Positions 1-13,363 of a DNA stretch of 64,000 nt are shown piece after piece (within the stretch, counting starts at the first letter, position 1; each line of letters starts with the position of its first letter). Source of the stretch: Vitis vinifera (Eukaryota; Streptophyta; Magnoliopsida; Vitales; Vitaceae); NCBI RefSeq assembly GCF_030704535.1, contig NC_081823.1, forward strand, positions 26,652,001-26,716,000, written 5' to 3'. A model generated the notes under the pieces. That model was not told where the DNA came from. It was given only the letters and a program-made list of their open reading frames with translations, and searched no databases. The position numbers and the translations under genes were made by a program.

Positions 1-3
1 TAT

Positions 4-56
4 TCTTTTTTCTCTCCAACACATACAACTTCTCATTTCCCTTTCCCCCTCATTTA
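4..56 (+). repeat. Inner part of the left MULE terminal inverted repeat
   Basis: This stretch pairs with 9033-9089 with few mismatches, including a T-run of different length and CCCTTTCCCCCTCATT against CACTTTCCCCCCTCATT. The outer part is cut off by the window edge. Confidence 0.85.
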
Positions 57-381
57 CAATTTCTCTTCTTCTGCTTCATTTACAAAACGACTCTTCATAT
101 TTTCTCTTCTTCTACTTCATTATCTTCATTTGGTGCACAAAACGGAAAGGTCATCTACTCTTCCGGTTCATTTACAGAAGGAGTCTTCATCTTTCATCAT
201 CTTCTTCTATTTCATTATCTTTCTTTGATGTACAAAATGAAAATCTCATATTTCCTTCAAAAACCTTAGAAAATTTCTCGTCTATCCTCTCATCCTCTGT
301 TTCATTCCGAATCCTTGGAAAATTTGTTATTCTATTTTTTTCAAGTTATCTCATATTCTATCTTCAAGCACAAAGGAAACA

Positions 382-3300
382 ATGAGTTCATTGAAGAGTG
401 ATAAGAGAAAAAGATTTTAAAAAGTGGCGAAAAAGCAAAAATGGCAATTGCGAACAGAAGAAAAAAGTGAAGTACAAGAAAATGAAGCAAATGAATGTGA
501 AGTTACTAAGTAAAAATCCCAATTACCAACAGAAGGGGCAAGTGATTCTGCTAAACCGGTGAGTGTAGCCTTCACATTTGATAAATTATTAAAATTTTTA
601 GAGATGTTATACAATAATATTTGAGTATGGTTAAGTTTATTAGTTAAATGTTTTTAAAAATTTAGGATTTATTGAATTGTATTCAAAGTATAAAATTGTT
701 ATATTTATAATATATTTTTTTTAGTTCTCCATTGTTATTAGTTATGTATTTTGATTGAATAAATTTAGGTTTTTTAGTTGATGTTTGAAAATATTTGGGA
801 ACTATTATAGTGTGTTGAAAAATAATAAATTCCATATTAATATTGTTTTAGTTTTCTGTATTATTATCAATTATGTGTTTAGAGTGAATTAGATATATTC
901 AATGTAATAGCATCTAATTAGGGATAAGTTTGTAGAGAATTTATTAAATTTTAGGGATTTTTGGAAATTTTAGGGGTATTATACAATGGTGTTTGAGTAG
1001 GTCTATGTTCTTTACTTGATACTTTTAAAATTTTGGGAACTATTGAATTGATTTCAAAATAACATATGGTATATTTGTCATTTTTGTAGTTATATATTAT
1101 TGTCAATTATGTATATAGAGTGAATAAAATATATATAATGATTTCATGCAATGACATGTGATTAAGGATAAGTTTTTAAAGAATTTATGAAATTTTTGGA
1201 TTTTTGAACTTTTTAGGGATGTTATGTAATGACATTTGAGTAGTGTTAAATTTGTTAGTTAATAATGTTTTTAAAATTTTGGGAACTACTGAAGTGTGTT
1301 AATCAGTTATTATTTAATATTTGTAATTTTTTATTAAATCTTTACTAACTTAATTTTATTTAATTTATAGACTACTACTCTCTCGACATGTTTTAAAGTT
1401 AAAATACCTATAGAAGAGCACTTCCCATCAAAGGTTGCATGTCTATCACACCTGAGTGTAATAGAAAATATTAAAAAGAAGCTCAATAAGGAACAGTTGG
1501 AGAGGTTCAAGGATTCTTGCTTTGGACATTTTTTGCTTATGCCAGAACTTAAATTTTTAGCTCAAATTGTGCACCACATGTTATTACATCAATGTCTTAT
1601 AAAGAAGGATGATGAAATGTGGTTTTTAGTAAATTCAAAGGGATTAAGATTTGGTGAAGATGAGTTTGGATTAATCATTGGTTTAAGTTTTGGTCCCATT
1701 CCTCAGCATAATGAAACATCAATGAGAATAAGGGATGTTTACTATAATAGTGAAAACAAAGTGCGTAATGATCATTTGGAGAAAGTTTTTCTTTCTTTTG
1801 GTGAAGTGAAAAAAAAAAAAAAAAAAAGCAAAAGAAAAATGTTGATAATCTTAAAGATGAAGACATGGTGAAATTAGTCTTATCGTACTTTCTTGAGCAT
1901 GTTCTACTTGGGAAAGAAGGGAAAAATTTAATAGACATGCAATGGGTTGGTCTTGTTGATTGTTTGGAAGTTTTTAATAAGTATCCATAGGGTAGGATTT
2001 GTTATGAAAGAACAATTTCTGGGCTGCAACAAGCCTTGGAGAATCGGGTGTCAAAATACCAAGGTAAAAAGCAACAAAAATGTAATATAGCACTTGAGGC
2101 ATATAGTCTAGTTGGATTTCCATATGTCTTCCAAGTTTGGGTGTATGAGACTATTCCGATTATCGAAATGAAATATGCTAATCATGTTGATAAGAGTTGC
2201 CCACGGATTTTAAATTGGAGTGCTACTTCCACACCGAGGTTTACCGAGCTCCAACAAATCTTTTTGGACTCCAATGTGAGTAATTTTTTTTACCATATAT
2301 TTTGATAGTGTTGTCACTTACATATTTATATATGTCTATGTTTGTTAATTAAATTACTTAACTTGAATTCAATAGTTATCTTTGTGTTCGCTGCTTAAAC
2401 CTACTATGGAGGAATGTCAACAAGATTATTACAAGCATTTGAATAAGTTAGAGTTAGTGAATGGTGTTCCTCCAGAAATTTTAAGCCAACCAACAACCCC
2501 AGAACATAATACAATGGGTGACCTAAAAGATGAAGATTACTGGTTGAAGCTACTGCATATGTTGCTGCTGTTGCTATAATGGAAAACAAGAACAAAAAGG
2601 ATTATTCTATCCCACCTTCAATTGAGGTAAGTCCACTATCATACATTCATTTATAAATGTCATTTTTAATATTTCTATTGTAATATAAAGTTCAAATAAA
2701 AATTCAAATTGTAAACTTAACCTCAGTTAAGTTAATCATCAATGAAACTTAACCATAGTCAAGTGAAGGTTACTTTGATAAACATAACATAACTATCATA
2801 AGTACACATCAATTTTTTAAAATTATGACTATAATTTTGGTATACAATGATGTATGAAGAATTAATGTTTCATTTGTTTATAACATGTGCAGAATCTATG
2901 GATAGAGTTCATGAAGCATATAGAAAAGTCTAAATCAAATTCCAATTATTTGAAGAAAGAACTGAAGGAAATGAACAGAAAGATTGACAAATTAAGACAA
3001 CTTTTATTGGATGTTAGTGATATATTTATTGAATTTTATATTTTATTCAATCAAATTATGTATTTTATTTCTATATTTTTCATATCTTATTGTATGGTGC
3101 ATATCTTATTTTAGGTGAAAGGGCAAAATGAGTCATGTGCTATAGATAATACAAAATTTTCAAAATCTGGTCCAAAAGGAAAAGATATTGGTATGGATTT
3201 TAATTCATTGGATGACAAGTTTGAGACTATGATGGAAGATAAGGAGGATGAGAACCATGACCATATAGATGTGAAGACCAATACAGAAGAAATAACAATT

Positions 3301-4718
3301 ATTGTAGCTGCAGAAAAACACATAATAGGGATGGAGAAAGATGATGATGTGATTTTCGATCCAATTGTTGATATTTCCAAATTATTTGATACCGCTACTG
3401 TATCAAGCAACTTTTCGGTTTATGTATTTCCAAAGCAACTGTCCCCCACTATATTTAAGTGAAGACGTGAGTTGAAAAGGTCCTATTTTTTGCAGCCTCC
3501 TTTCACAGACCCTACAAAGAGAAGAAAAATTAGAAAGGAAGGAGAAACAACATCTGACTTTAATCCTTTGCAATCTATTTCTGAGGAAGCAAGAGAAGCC
3601 TTTCATAAGTGGTTGAGTCTTCAACAAGAGTAATTATCTTGACTTTAAACTTGTAATAGTTTTTTTGGCAAGTTCTTTGCTTGACCATGGTTTTTTGATA
3701 TATTATTACAATAAGGTTTAAGGTTGATATTGATTACTTGCATGCAGACAAAGAATGGTTTGGGTCACTAGTTTAGCATGGTTCATGGCTTAAAGACACG
3801 GTTTGTAAATGTTCTTATTGTGTTTGCTTTTACTTATTAGTATATTATTATTATAATGAAATAGTATAACTAATGTTTTTTTTATATATGTTGTCTAGCA
3901 TATTGATATTGCTTTCTACTTTTTTCGTAAGCGGAGAATAGAAAAGCGCCATGCATTTACTTAAAATTTTACTACCACAGATACAATGTTTTGGGTATGT
4001 ATAGTTTCTTTTTACTATTGACCCTCATAATACTAGTTAAATTATGGTAGTTTAACTATTCTTTTTTATCTTTTCTTATATAGAAATATGTGAAAGCAAG
4101 GTGGGAGAAGCATGCTAAAAAGTGGAATCAATTCCAAATGCAAGCAAATGATATTCTTGTTGACTATGTTAATGGGTTTCACCCAATTCCTTCCATGAAA
4201 TGGTTTGAGGTGGACATCGTCTATGTCCCTATTAATGTCCGAAGTATGCATTGGGTATTGGGAGTAGTTCACCTTGCTCAGAGGAGAATATTTGTGTATG
4301 ACTCATTGATAGGCATTAATAGTGATAATTGACTAAAATGTGCCATAATACCTTTAGCTAAAGTGTTACTGCGTATTTTGCATGCTACATCATATTATGG
4401 GAAGAGCGGTGAACCTAAGAGTGAAGAACAGTGGGACATTGAACGGTTGCATGATGTTCCTCAACAAGAGTATGAGTAAGTAAACAATGCTTCCAAACTT
4501 CATCTTATCATTTCACCTTTATGGCTTATATAGTAAAAAAAAATTTAGCCATCTTAATTTTGATTACTTGTGTTTCATGCAGTGGTGATTGTGGGATGTT
4601 CCTGATTAAATATGTAGAATACTTAATGCATGATAATCCATTCAGTTCACTGACCGGTGCCCGCATTGATTGGTTTAGAGAGAAAATGGCAACTGAATTG
4701 TTCTACTTCAAAATTTGA
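382..4718 (+). pseudogene. DUF1985 / Ulp1-like cysteine protease gene of the MULE, decayed
   Basis: A multi-exon gene. A likely first exon is 382-558 (basic, Lys-rich, already with stops). A DUF1985-like exon starts at 1371 (FGHFLLMPELKF, FGEDEFGLIIGL). Middle exons lie near 2036-2290, 2375-2625, 2893-3015 and 3115-3640, and a C48-protease C-terminus spans about 4084-4475 and 4583-4718. The catalytic set is visible: His in RSMHWVLGVV, Asp in FVYDSL, Cys in GDCGMFLIKY. In the family this domain cleaves SUMO-type proteins; in MULEs it is a passenger gene. Breaks: an A-run at 1808-1826 that shifts frame, an in-frame TAG near 1988, and a TGA near 4330 just after the Asp. It is therefore a pseudogene as it stands. 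Exon ends other than 558 and 1371 are approximate. Confidence 0.75.
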
Positions 4719-4855
4719 CCCATGTAGTGGGTTCGATTTTGATTATGTAAAAGGTTTATATGTTGTTGAGTGTTGACAGTTATTTTGGATGAATTTGACT
4801 TGATGCTCAAAGTTACAATTTTTGTAATGTAACAATGATAGTCAACTTAACTATA

Positions 4856-5590
4856 ATTAAGTTATTTGTGAATGCAACTCAACAATTGTTAAGTTCAGGT
4901 GAATATTCTGAGTGTGAATTTAACCACAATTAAGTTATTTATTAATGCAACTCAACCATTGTTAAGTTTAGGTGAAAATTCTAACTGTGAACTTAACTAT
5001 GGTTAAGTTCTTTGTTAATGAAACTCAACTACTGTTAAGTTCAGGTGAAAATTCTGACTGTGAACTAAACCGTGGTTAAGTTCTTTGTTAATGAAACTCA
5101 ACTACTGTTAAGTTCAGGTGAAATATCTTACTTTGAACTTAACTATGGTTAAGTTCTTTGTTAATGCAACTCAACTACTGTTAAGTTCAGGTGAAAATTC
5201 TGACTGTGAACTTAACTATGGTTAAGTTCTTTGTTAATGAAACACAACTACTGTTAAGTTCAAGTGAAATATCTTACTGTGAACTATGGTTAAGTTTTTT
5301 GTTAATGCAACTCAACTACTGTTAAGTTCAGGTGAAAATTCTGACTATGAACTTAACGTGGTTAAGTTCTTTGTTAGTGAAACTCAACTACTGTTAAGTT
5401 CAAGTGAAATATCTTACTATGAACTTAACTATGGTTAAGTTCTTTGTTAATGCAACTAAACTACTGTTAGGTTCAAGTGAAAATTCTGAATGTAAACTTA
5501 ACTGTGGTTAAGTTTTTTATTAATACAACTCAACTACTGTTAAGTTCTTTGTTAATGAAATGATCATCAACTTAACCATAGTTAAACTTA
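4856..5590. repeat. 73-bp tandem repeat (about ten units) with an embedded palindrome
   Basis: The motif (G/A)TTAAGTT recurs at 4856, 4929, 5002, 5075, 5148, 5221, 5289, 5361, 5434 and 5507, so the period is 73 bp with one 68-bp and one 72-bp step. Most units contain AACTTAAC-N4-GTTAAGTT, a 20-bp perfect inverted repeat, plus a constant stretch with CAACTACTGTTAAGTTC. The array lies exactly between the ends of the two convergent genes of the MULE. Confidence 0.95.
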
Positions 5591-5875
5591 ACCAAGTAAT
5601 TTATATGATAAAATTAAAACATTAACTTAAAAATTCAATCCATCATTCAAAAAAATTGCTTTAAGCATATAAAAAAAATAAGCTCACAAATTCCTTCATG
5701 ACCCTATACAAAAAAAAATGTAGATACATAGTTAAATCATCCCCAAAAAACAAATTATGTGGTAACATTATTAAAGTGACTGATGAACTGGTTGTAAGGA
5801 GAATTCTTGGATGTTGATATTGCTTTCAACAATATTGACATAACTATGTTCATCTCTAAGATGTAATGGGATTGG

Positions 5876-8256
5876 TCATTTGCATGTTTTTCTATTATGC
5901 CCATAATCACCACATCTACCACAGCATCGTGTGCTCTTAGTCTCTCCACTTGAACAAATTCTCTCTTTTCTTGGTCTTCCTGTTGGTCGCCGACTATTTG
6001 GTGGTAGCACAACTCTACAACGGATGTCTTCCAGAATGACCCAATCTTTGTTATTTCCAATAGGATATATAGACTTTGAGTATGAACATATAAGCAAGTT
6101 CTTCATATAGTATTGAGAACATAGAGTATAGCATGACATGTTTCGATATCTACATGCAGCAATAGCATGTGCACATGGAATATGGTCAAGATCAAACACC
6201 CTACATGTGCATGAATAGGTTTTCAAATTAACTTGATTACTTACCCCAGCATATTTGACATTGAACTCCCAAGAGTTGATAGGCTCAACCTCATAACCTG
6301 ATGACTTATTAAACCTTAAGCGCAACTCCATGTCAACCCATGTAGTAAGCTCAGTTTTCATTGACAATGCTTGTTGTTGGTGATTTCAAAACCATCTTTG
6401 AAGTAAGTTTCTCAACTCTTCAACCATTCGCACAACTGAAAGATCTCTTGCATCTTTTAGTACAACATTCATGCACTCCATTCATGCACTCAACAATCTC
6501 TGTAGTCATGATATTATATCTTTTTCCATTACTATGTGACCGAGGCCATCGATCTACTCCTACATCCACTAAATATTTGGCTACTCTTGGAGAAATCATC
6601 TCTAACTGACCAAATATAGTATCAAAATCCGACATTCGATATGCATGGGCAACATCATGAAACAACTTATGTACAACAACATTCTTGAACTTTGTTTTCA
6701 AGTTTTGTCCTAAATGATAAGTGCATACGCCATGGCTTGCATGAGGAAACAACTTTTGTACTGTTTTTTCAATGCCACCATGACGATCTGAAACCACCAC
6801 TAAATCATCTACATGTCCAATCACATCATATAATTTTGTAAGAAAACACTCCCAAGAAGCATCATTTTCTGAATCACCAATTTCGAAAGCCAATGGGTAA
6901 ATTTGATTGTTACCATTTTTGCTCGTTGCAACAAACAAAGTCCCTAAATATTTTGACTTCAAGAATGTTCCATCAACTGCAATTACTGGCCTTATTGATG
7001 TACGAAACCCAAAAAAACATGCACCAAATGCCATAAATAGATACTTGAATTAATTGTCAACATCAGTAACAATATCAGCTATTGTCCCAGGATTCTTTTG
7101 CTCTAGCATATAACAATAAGAAGGTAAAGCACCATAAGACTCTTCAGATGATCCCCTAATGGAGTTAAGGGCAAATTCTCTAGCTCTCCATGCCTTATCA
7201 TAACTAATCTGAACACCGTACTTGTTTTGAATATCTCCTATAATGTCTTTGGGATAGTATTGACAACCAACTTGATAAGTTTGTCTCATGCTTTCACCAA
7301 CCAACCAACTACTTGTATGACGATTATCCCGAGACATCATGTCCAACCTACAAGTGTGCGTAGGATGGTATTTCATTACTTGAAAGTAATTAGAACTTCC
7401 CAACTTAGTTGCACGAAATCTCCATTTGCATTCGTTATCAACACATTGAAGCACCAATAACTTGGTAGTAGATTTTATCGTTCTAAACTCAAACTTCTCT
7501 TTCAAGGCAATAATGTACAATTTTTTCTACAGTTCTTTCTTACTAAAATATATTTGCTTGTCTTCAATATGATCATTATTAGTGCCACAATCACTAGTAC
7601 CTATCCGACTCATGTCTTGGTCATTATTGCTTACCTCTTCAATCATGGTTGGAACATCATTCATGAGACGATCTTTTATATTCATAATGCTATGAATTTC
7701 CATTATTTGAGCTATTTTGTTGCTTGAATCCCTATTTTCAGTCACTTGGACATTGCTAGTCAGGTTGGTATCCAACACATGATAGTCATCATCAATAGCA
7801 TACCTATTCATGTTCCATTCAACGACATTAGATCTCTCAAGTGGCTCATAGTTGAATTTTTTTATGCTTTCATCACCAACAACATTAAGAGATTCTATTG
7901 ATCCATCATTTACAGGTCCATTTCCATGCATAAACATTGACTCTGCATTATTTTCAGATCTTCTATCCATAGTGATGCATAATGGAGCTGGTAACTTGTT
8001 AGTGCAATTTAAACGAATGAAAAAATTTAACATCTCCATCATCTCTTAGTTGAATTGGTGATGTCGGTATGTTACCATTGAATGCATACTTCATTGAAAT
8101 TGAACATTCAATTGGATCTAGTTGAAGAATCCGATGCACAACTCTCATTAATTCATAATATGATATATTCTTCTTTACTGTAATGCCTTTACCTTCAGTT
8201 CCTTTAAAGTGGTATGTGTTTCCATCTTGTACCCAATTCCCTTTATACAAAAGCAT
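5876..8256 (-). pseudogene. MULE (MuDR-type) transposase, decayed
   Basis: Read on -, the order is: an N-terminal PB1-like/MuDR N-domain (8256-7999); an acidic linker (8042-7527); a MuDR DNA-binding domain (7520-7050, LVLQCVDNECKWRFRA with HPTHTCRLD); the MULE transposase core (7034-6420, catalytic Asp in VIAVDGTFLK and VVVSDRHGG, Glu in EIVECMN); and a C-terminus (6367-5876) with a SWIM zinc finger (CTCRVFDLDHIPCAHA) and a CCHC knuckle (CCGRCGDYGHNRKTC). The three central pieces share one frame and are split only by stops at about 7527 and 7050. The N- and C-terminal pieces are in other frames. A 13-bp tandem duplication near 6468-6493 accounts for the break after the catalytic Glu. All domains are present, but this copy cannot make a full protein. 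Confidence 0.85.
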
Positions 8257-9032
8257 TATTCCTACTTCATCAATGATTGCAAAAATAAATATTTCAAACT
8301 ACCATGTTAATAATAAAATAGTACAACATAGGATATACTTTTATTAAGTTTCAACTATAGACTATGTAATGAATCTTAAAACACATATTTTTATTTTTAT
8401 TAAATAACTCACTACATAATAATATGTCAACAATTCAATCTCAGTTTTTCAGTATATTTATATAAAAACAGAGGTTTGCTTTGAATAGAAACACATAAAC
8501 TCAACTTGTGTTAAGTCAAACCTGACAAATAGTAAAATTTGTTGTTCAATGCAGCAATGCAACACTTCTCATAAATCAAATATCCAAACAAATAATATAT
8601 AACTATAATGGGTATAAATCATACGAGCAATACTAAAACCGTAATAATTTTCTATGCAAGTGATTTAGTGCTTACCATAATTTGACCTTGCCATATGGAT
8701 AAATCTTTTCAACTTCTTTTGAACGAACTTTTCACTTTTTCAGAACTAACAATGGAGTCTTTATTTTTTACCTACAATGTTGAAGTGAGATTTTGAATTT
8801 TCAAGAAACAGAAAGAAATAAAATGATAATATAAAAAAGAAATTGTTGGTTGCTTACATTTTTTCATATTTTCGTGACCAAGAATGAAGAATAGATGAAA
8901 CAATGGTAAGAAGTTAAACTTGTTCTCTGCAAGAAAAGAGAGAGAATGAGCATGCAACCAACGACCGAATAAAAAAATTAAAACCGAATCTACTATAAAA
9001 CAAAGGGAAAAGGAAAGTTGTCTTGGAAGGAA

Positions 9033-9190
9033 AAATGAGGGGGGAAAGTGAAATGATAAGTTGTATGTGTTGGAGAGAAAAAAAAAGAAGGGCATTTTTG
9101 TCTCAATCGGGTCATTTTTTTTGCTTTTTGACTGGTGGGTTATCTTTGCAAATATGGGGGTTATTTTGACCCCTTTAACCAATTAACCCC
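9033..9190 (-). repeat. Right MULE terminal inverted repeat
   Basis: Reverse complement of the left repeat core, extended outward. Read from the outside it begins GGGGTTAATTGGTTAAAGGG. Bases 9033-9089 are paired with the visible left repeat. 9090-9190 is inferred to belong because it continues without a break up to a G-rich MULE-like terminus. Confidence 0.7.
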
Positions 9191-12100
9191 ATCTTAAAGT
9201 GCTTTATAAAAAGATATTAAAATACTATTTTAATAAATAAATTAATTCTAATTATTTAATTTTTAAATTACATTTAATTGATAACCAAAATATAAAAACT
9301 ATCATAATAATTTTTTTAATAGATCTTTTTTTATATCATTATATATTAATTAAATATAAAAATATAAGCATTAAAAAAAATATTCATGTATCATCATTTA
9401 TTTTATATCATTGAATTCATTTGAATTAAATAGGTCATAATATTAATATTAAATATATTTTGAAGTTAAACATATTATGATCAAATGTCATAATATTATT
9501 TTTGAATAATGTTTAATGTAACTTAATAATGAATGTAAATTTATAAATTTTATATTTCTTATTGATGTACCAATATTGTTGTTGAAAATAACAAATTATA
9601 TCATACATATATAAAATTTTTCAATAAAATAACTTCAAAATATCTATTATTATTTCTTATATCATTTCTTATAATTTTTCATAATATTTTCATGAATTTT
9701 GATCAATTTTTGTTCTATCAATATTTTGTATCAAAATACCCACCAATATTTCTCGATATATCCACAAAATTAAGTTACTAATACATCCATTACAACTAAT
9801 ATTTTTATCCTTAAATGTTACCAACTTGTCCCCTCCTAAGGAGCTTGACAGCTCCAAAGATGGGTCCACAATGTATGGTATGCAAGCATCGAAAGATGGT
9901 CATATGTCTACCATTTCAATGTCAAATATACATGATGATGAAGGTTTTTTTTTAGTCCTATTTTGAGTGTATTCATGCACTTTTTAGCATTTTATCTTTC
10001 TTGATTCAAACCATTATATCATTTCATAAAAGATAACCATTCGAGAATTGGAAAAAAAAAATCGATACATTTTAAAACAAGAATAAATGAATTAGAATAT
10101 TCATACAAACCTTCAATGAAAGCTTTAACGATGAATGAGTGTTTTTTTTCCTACAAAGAAAATACGAATTTTTAGGGTACGTTGTAATGAAGATGGAAAA
10201 AGGAGACCAAAAATGGATTGGAGGGGATAAAAAATTTGGATGAGAAATAAGCTGGGTTAGCAAATAAAAAAAGCGGGTTGGTATGTGATATATAATTTTC
10301 CTATGTAGAAATAAGTATCGATGCCATACTACAAATTTAGGAATTTTATTTTAAAAATGTTTTTTTATCAAAAATAAGAATAATTTGTACATATTTAAAA
10401 TTTGTATCCAACAAAAATCTGTTTTCAGTATCAGATTTTTAAATATTCATATTTAAAAATGATATCTAAACATCCTTAAAAGTTAGTCTATGCCAATGGC
10501 AGATGGATGGTATGAAAATCATTGGAACTTGATCTTTCTTAATCTTTAAGTATGAAGCATCATTTCACCTAGCAATTGATTCAGTGACATGATTCATGTC
10601 CCTCCCTCACGGGAAGCCTTCTTGTTTGATGACTGAGATTCACATTTCTTTCTTCAATGGCTGATCTTAATGCCCAGAACGGTGATCAGATTTCATTCTC
10701 AAATGTGGAACTTCCCATTCTTGAGCTGAAACATTGTGAAGATATATTGACCTGCATGCATCCTTCCCTTTGGGCTCTTAATAGGAAGTTGGGCCTTTCC
10801 ATTCTTTTTGTTTCATAATTTCTTTCATGGGCCTCCTCTTGACTTTTCTTAACTTGTTTCTGTTGATAACGTGTGCCTGATTTGTCTTAAATTATTGTTT
10901 TAGGAAATAATCTATGCAACGGCCCTAGTGCCAGTGTCAAGGTTAGGTGTAGACTTTTGGACTTTGTTTAGTGAGCTCAATTGGGTATTCGGTACTCTTT
11001 ACGAATTTGATGCAAAAGCTTGACTTATCACCAGATGGTACTTGCTAGCAATTTTACTAGCTGATCTTAGAAAGGGCTTGATGGAAAGCTCGGGAGAAAC
11101 TAGCATAGCCTTCATATCAGAATGAATGGTACCTGAAACTTTAACATAAAACAGATTAATTTCTTGCATTAAACACTACAGAAAGCTCCTCAAAATCACA
11201 TTCTATGATTCTCATCAGGAGGCCCAAGTTTATTGAGATCATGTTACAGGCTTCGTGACAGCCAAATCTTCAGCCTTTTCAACATGTTTTCTCCTCAAAG
11301 TCCATTAGTCCAAGTTTGAGAACTTGTGCTACTATTCTATCCCCGCAACACAACGATATTGATGTCACAAATAATGACTAGATGGATACAAGTCCAGTGA
11401 GATTAATCGCGAGATTGCTTTGAATTCAGTTGGGCAGATCTCAGCCCTTTGAGGGCCTCCAATTCAACTTGCATTTTCTTGTAGAAGCCATAGTCATTAT
11501 TGCTTATGTATTTGTAAAAGAATCAGTGATCCTGTGTGTTCAATTTGATGAAGTTATTATATAAACCAAGCTTCTTGTCTACACTTCAATTATAAAATAC
11601 CGCTACAAAATCCATTTGTGGTGTTCATCAGTTTGTACACGATAAAGGAACAGTGCAGCTTATCTTGAAGCTATGCGTGTGAATGCCACTGCATGAATTT
11701 CTTGGTCTATTAATCCAGTTCCAAGTTAGCTTCAAGGTTTGTTAATGCAAGCAAATTATTCAATCAATCATTAGGGTAATTGCTTCTAAACATGTCCCAA
11801 ATGCAATCGTTACAATAACATTTCCCTTATATATTATTTTTTTCATTAGTCCATCACAATCGCCGTGCTAACAAACCCTACTCATGTCAACATTTCGTTT
11901 CATGAGAGATAACCCATATTATTTGAGAGACATATTCGTGTAGTTACAGATTTTATGCAACCAGGCTGTCATAATTCATTTGTATATCTCTGAAGGGAAA
12001 TCCATGTCCACATCAAGAGGGAGAAGAGTGAAGGAGAAATGGTAAGGAATATGTGTTATATTTATCAGTCCTTAAAGTTCACTGTGATTCTGAAAGCAAA

Positions 12101-13363
12101 AGGAAAACAAAAATCTGGAATAGCTGACATCATAGTTGAATGCATTGCTCTAAGCTAGCTATGATTTAGTCAAATTATGCATTGCTCTAAGATCAGTACT
12201 AATTAGAATACGATTTGTTTGAAGTGTAATCTTGATTATCCACTAGGATACTTCATCTCCACTACTTTGTTCTTCAGCGCAAGGGTTGAAAAACTGCTAC
12301 ATATTTCGTCTCAAATAATTATACCAAAATCCTTTGTGGCAAATCGCAAGCTAGGCAGCCCCAAAAGCCAAATCCCATGATATATTTTATAAGAGTAAAA
12401 ATAGTACACAATTTTCAAGCTAGCTTCTAGATTTCATCTTAAATTTCATTGGTAAACATCGCATCGAGGAACTAAACTAGGTCTCAAGAGAAAGAAGACT
12501 AAGTGAACAACTTTATTGTAAGCATCTCCACTTGTGTTAATCTTGCTGGAGATTTTGGCAATCATCTATACAAGAAAACCCCAATTCAATGGAGTGGTTT
12601 TGGAGGAGAAAATATCATGTCTCATGAAGTCAAGTTATTTGAAGGAAGTTAACTTCTTTAAGTCAATAGCTTGGAAATAATTTAACATTTAGTGGCCTTA
12701 ACCTAAGAATTTACCAGAAGACAATGCTCCTCAAATTGTAGTGACATGCTTAGGACAAGGGATGCTTTCAAAGTGGTTTTTTTTATCAAGTTTATGAAAT
12801 GATCCAATCCAAAAAGAAAAAAAAAAATTACAGACTACTAAACCTGAATTCGTCATTGCGACTGGGTCGTTAACCGTGTTTTATGGTGTTGCTCGATAGT
12901 CAGAACTTGGCGTTTACATATATGCAATGAATTAGGGTGGTTGGATGAAGATGTTGGACATAAGAAAAGAAGTTAGAAATAAATGCATTTTTAATGAGTC
13001 AATGACCAGTAGTTAAATCAATTGAGAAATATCAGAGAAAGTTACATTTGGAGTTTTGAGTTTTTAGTGTGTAATTGTCTTTGTGAAACTCGTGATCAAT
13101 GGCTAAGTCAAGGTCCTCTGAAACATTATTGGACATCGCAGCTACCTCTTCAATATATTAGTTTGAAAATTCAAAAATATGGGAGCTATTCTTCTCTATC
13201 CTCATCATCATGGGAAGTATACTGCAGCTCTTCCATGCAAACGGGCATGTTCTTGGCATATGTCACGGCCAAGCTTTATAGGCCAATATGCACTATGTCG
13301 GTAGTAAAGGACTCAAGTGTTGCTGTGGACAATGGCCTCGATTTCTACTAATCAATTACTTAA
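9191..13363. other. AT-rich intergenic DNA without recognisable genes
   Basis: 9191-9780 is extremely AT-rich. 9800-13360 is more mixed, but open frames are short, have no domain I recognise, and show no splice-consistent series. No RNA gene was seen. Old transposon remnants could be present below my ability to recognise them. Confidence 0.6.

Larger units (their letters stand above)
1..9190. mobile_element. Mutator-like DNA transposon (MULE) carrying transposase and Ulp1-like genes
   Basis: The first ~55 bases match, in reverse complement, bases 9033-9089 (shared core CTCTCCAACACATACAACTT), so the window opens inside the left terminal inverted repeat. Beyond 9089 the right repeat runs outward to a likely end at about 9190 (AATTAACCCC). 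Between the repeats lie a DUF1985/Ulp1-protease gene on + and a MULE transposase on -, converging on a tandem repeat. Ulp1-bearing MULEs are an established plant group. Both genes carry stops or frameshifts, so this copy is probably not autonomous. The outer ~100 bp of the left repeat and the left target duplication are outside the window. If 9190 is the end, the 9 bases after it (ATCTTAAAG) should recur just before the missing left end. Confidence 0.85.

Noticed and set aside
382-4718. Host SUMO protease gene
   Set aside because: The DUF1985 plus C48 layout, convergent MULE transposase and shared terminal repeats make it a transposon passenger, and it is broken.
4856-5590. Possible CRISPR-like array
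   Set aside because: Units are contiguous 73-bp repeats with no unique spacers, in a plant transposon.
8772-9182. 136-residue - frame
   Set aside because: Lies in the right terminal inverted repeat of the MULE and is Phe/Ser/Leu low complexity; not a gene.
13022-13351. 109-residue open frame on +
   Set aside because: No recognisable domain, no supporting splice pattern, and it lies beside a MITE in low-complexity DNA; probably chance.
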